Position numbers and translations under genes: made by a program. Shown piece by piece: positions 63,701-64,000 of a DNA stretch of 64,000 nt; the stretch's first letter is position 1; the number at the start of each line of letters is the position of its first letter. This DNA is from Gimesia aquarii. GTDB taxonomy: Bacteria; Planctomycetota; Planctomycetia; Planctomycetales; Planctomycetaceae. Under the pieces are notes generated by a model, which worked only from the letters and a program-made list of their open reading frames with translations, was not told the origin of the DNA and searched no databases. Location: NCBI RefSeq assembly GCF_007748195.1, contig NZ_CP037920.1:3756303-3820302 (forward strand), given 5' to 3'.

Positions 63701-64000
63701 CGTTAGATCTGGACCAACAGTGCCTCCATGTTTGCCGATTTTATGACAACTGAGACAGGCCGACTTTGCCGCCGAAAACACCATCAAACCACGGGCAGCA
63801 TTCCCATGTGAATTAGTTTGATCAAGTAGTTTTTCAACAAGCTCTGGTGAATAATTGGGAGTTTTGCCCAATGGTCTTGCTGAACGAGCAGTAATAGAGT
63901 GCCTGTGGTTGTGAGAATGGACGTGGACGGCCTTTTGATGGTTCTCGACAGGTATTCCACGCTTCCAGTTGAGTAAAGTATAAGCATCTTTGGGTGGTGC
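60779..64000 (-). CDS. PVC-type heme protein with propeller and C-terminal cupredoxin, 5' end missing
   Basis: The frame is open to base 64000, so the N-terminus lies beyond the window; 1073 residues are seen. Near the visible start is a c-type heme motif CLSCH (about residues 82-86) in a PVC heme-binding domain with GKHGGTVGPDLTEIGKQR. A large central region resembles a sugar-dehydrogenase-type propeller (GFRRDGTAFVCTMHGDVWRV, GFRNPDGIGLTADGMITVP). The last ~120 residues are a cupredoxin with ligand-type residues H in PHNWALV and C, H, M in FLCTFPGHWLVMNG. An extracytoplasmic oxidoreductase passing electrons from heme to copper is plausible. Convergent with the DUF1559 gene. Confidence 0.88.
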   Translation of the reverse strand, partial: APPKDAYTLLNWKRGIPVENHQKAVHVHSHNHRHSITARSARPLGKTPNYSPELVEKLLDQTNSHGNAARGLMVFSAAKSACLSCHKIGKHGGTVGPDLTEIGKQRKSHEIIESVLWPKRHTKREYIAHVVLTADGRTHTGYIINKDEKELVLRDPTKGLNHKVVIPINEVELQRETGSLMPENLTAAMSEQQLHDLLRLLINLGHSNGIPITQIDSVLHHAHAHLHGAASFPFNRKPLQPEHWPHWEHHVNRNRIYDFYAKQADYFIGQAKSGKPAPSLLMDHPGLDGGTLGHWGNQNETTWASDAWSKVKLGSVQAGIFRGAGITVPRGVCVQLGEQGEMACCFNPETLSYDLVWKDGFLNFSSVRHGFLHGVTMDGTVVPNSSHGLGPNGKKIDEPFRYEGFYRIGNRVAFSYRIGKTHFLDSPWIEDGKFVRQVAPFTEHPLASQLKNNSQQWPQTFKTAIKHGNMSPYTIDTIELPVKNPWNIPIFGGGLGFRRDGTAFVCTMHGDVWRVTGFRYPSKAATWKRFASGLHHCQGMIIDDDGIFVLCRDQITLLKDLNHDGEADYYHCFSNAFKTSDKGHDFICGLERDADGHFYTSSGNQGIVRISPDGQRADIMATGFRNPDGIGLTADGMITVPCSEGSWTPASMICAFHPGQHLGKAKSKIPYFGYGGPQNDRPPALPLVYLPRGLDNSSGGQQTVRSDRWGPLRDQLLHFSFGMGSHFLVLRDEVEGQVQGAVVPLPGEFLSGVHRGRFSEYDGQLYVTGMQGWGSYTPETGCFQRVRYTGDSVQLPVGFKVFKNGILLKYSAPLDTEIAEQPVNHLAQCWNYRYSGAYGSPEFSTRHMGMRGHDLVAIKSAHVVGDDQSLFLEMPDLQPVNQLHLKIQTNQQHSHELFATVHKLSQHSFIEGPKLDPLEGKLINPHPILADLALVKHRVPNPYKKPLKGARKITIETGSNLSFATRSFKVKPGERIEFILVNPDVVPHNWALVKPGTLQRVGELSNHLVSDPNAVARHYIPESSDVLCYTDVVLPKDRFTIFFKAPDQPGRYPFLCTFPGHWLVMNGEMVVSD

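Noticed and set aside
1-64000. Mobile elements, CRISPR arrays, tRNA or rRNA genes, prophage
   Set aside because: None was recognised on reading: no transposase or integrase motifs, no spaced repeat array, no tRNA-like T-arm contexts. A dedicated tRNA and IS search was not possible here.

Overview
The window is chromosomal DNA from a planctomycete. The best match is a marine, medium-GC member of the Planctomycetaceae, Gimesia-like. This is inferred from family content, not from a search. The marker families are DUF1501 proteins, a giant protein joining a planctomycete cytochrome c, WD40 repeats, DUF1549 and DUF1553, a PVC-type heme protein fused to a cupredoxin, a DUF1559 prepilin-like protein, a DUF1571 lipoprotein-like protein, YdjY, NPCBM and SIMPL proteins, and many secreted PQQ-type propellers. 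No rRNA, tRNA, CRISPR array, transposase or integrase was seen. 45 coding regions are supported; the first and the last run off the window.

Layout. 1-669 is the 3' end of a DUF1501 gene, followed by about 860 bases without a convincing gene. 1.5-7.5 kb holds a GntR-type regulator with two winged helices, queF (queuosine synthesis), a heparan N-acetyltransferase-like membrane protein, galE and a Clp-like AAA+ ATPase whose first ATPase module looks inactivated. 7.8-16.1 kb holds a two-domain acetylxylan-esterase-like hydrolase, a HemQ/chlorite-dismutase-type protein, a DUF1571 protein, a Tat-exported sugar isomerase-like protein, a YdjY protein, and an alpha/beta hydrolase plus macro-domain pair. 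16.2-22.9 kb is all plus strand: a GT4 glycosyltransferase and an asparagine-synthase-type amidotransferase (exopolysaccharide-like pair), a PQQ propeller, pgsA and a site-2 protease.

22.97-41.5 kb is one long minus-strand run of twelve genes with short or overlapping junctions. Read in transcription order it is PQQ/TPR protein, SIMPL, prenyltransferase-fold protein, MoxR AAA+ ATPase, DUF58, BatA-like VWA, second VWA membrane protein, DUF4175-like membrane protein, coiled-coil secreted protein, small secreted protein, PA14/NPCBM protein and HEAT-like protein. The MoxR-DUF58-VWA core is a known envelope chaperone-type module; the five genes after it are uncharacterised and are the best candidate in the window for an undescribed envelope system.

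41.8-48.6 kb holds a DUF1501 gene and a 1713-residue cytochrome/WD40/DUF1549/DUF1553 gene with an unusually hairpin-rich leader. 49.1-52.1 kb holds TadG-, TadE- and TadE-like genes ending in a strong intrinsic terminator. 52.5-56.0 kb holds a small SH3-like protein, folK and folB (folate synthesis), a Tat-signal polysaccharide pyruvyl transferase and a pteridine-reductase-like SDR. 56.0-60.7 kb holds a CheX-REC fusion, an alpha/beta hydrolase-SGNH fusion, a cysteine-rich secreted protein and a DUF1559 protein. 60.8-64.0 kb is the PVC heme/cupredoxin protein, truncated at its 5' end by the window edge.

All functional assignments come from reading motifs by eye; no homology search was possible.
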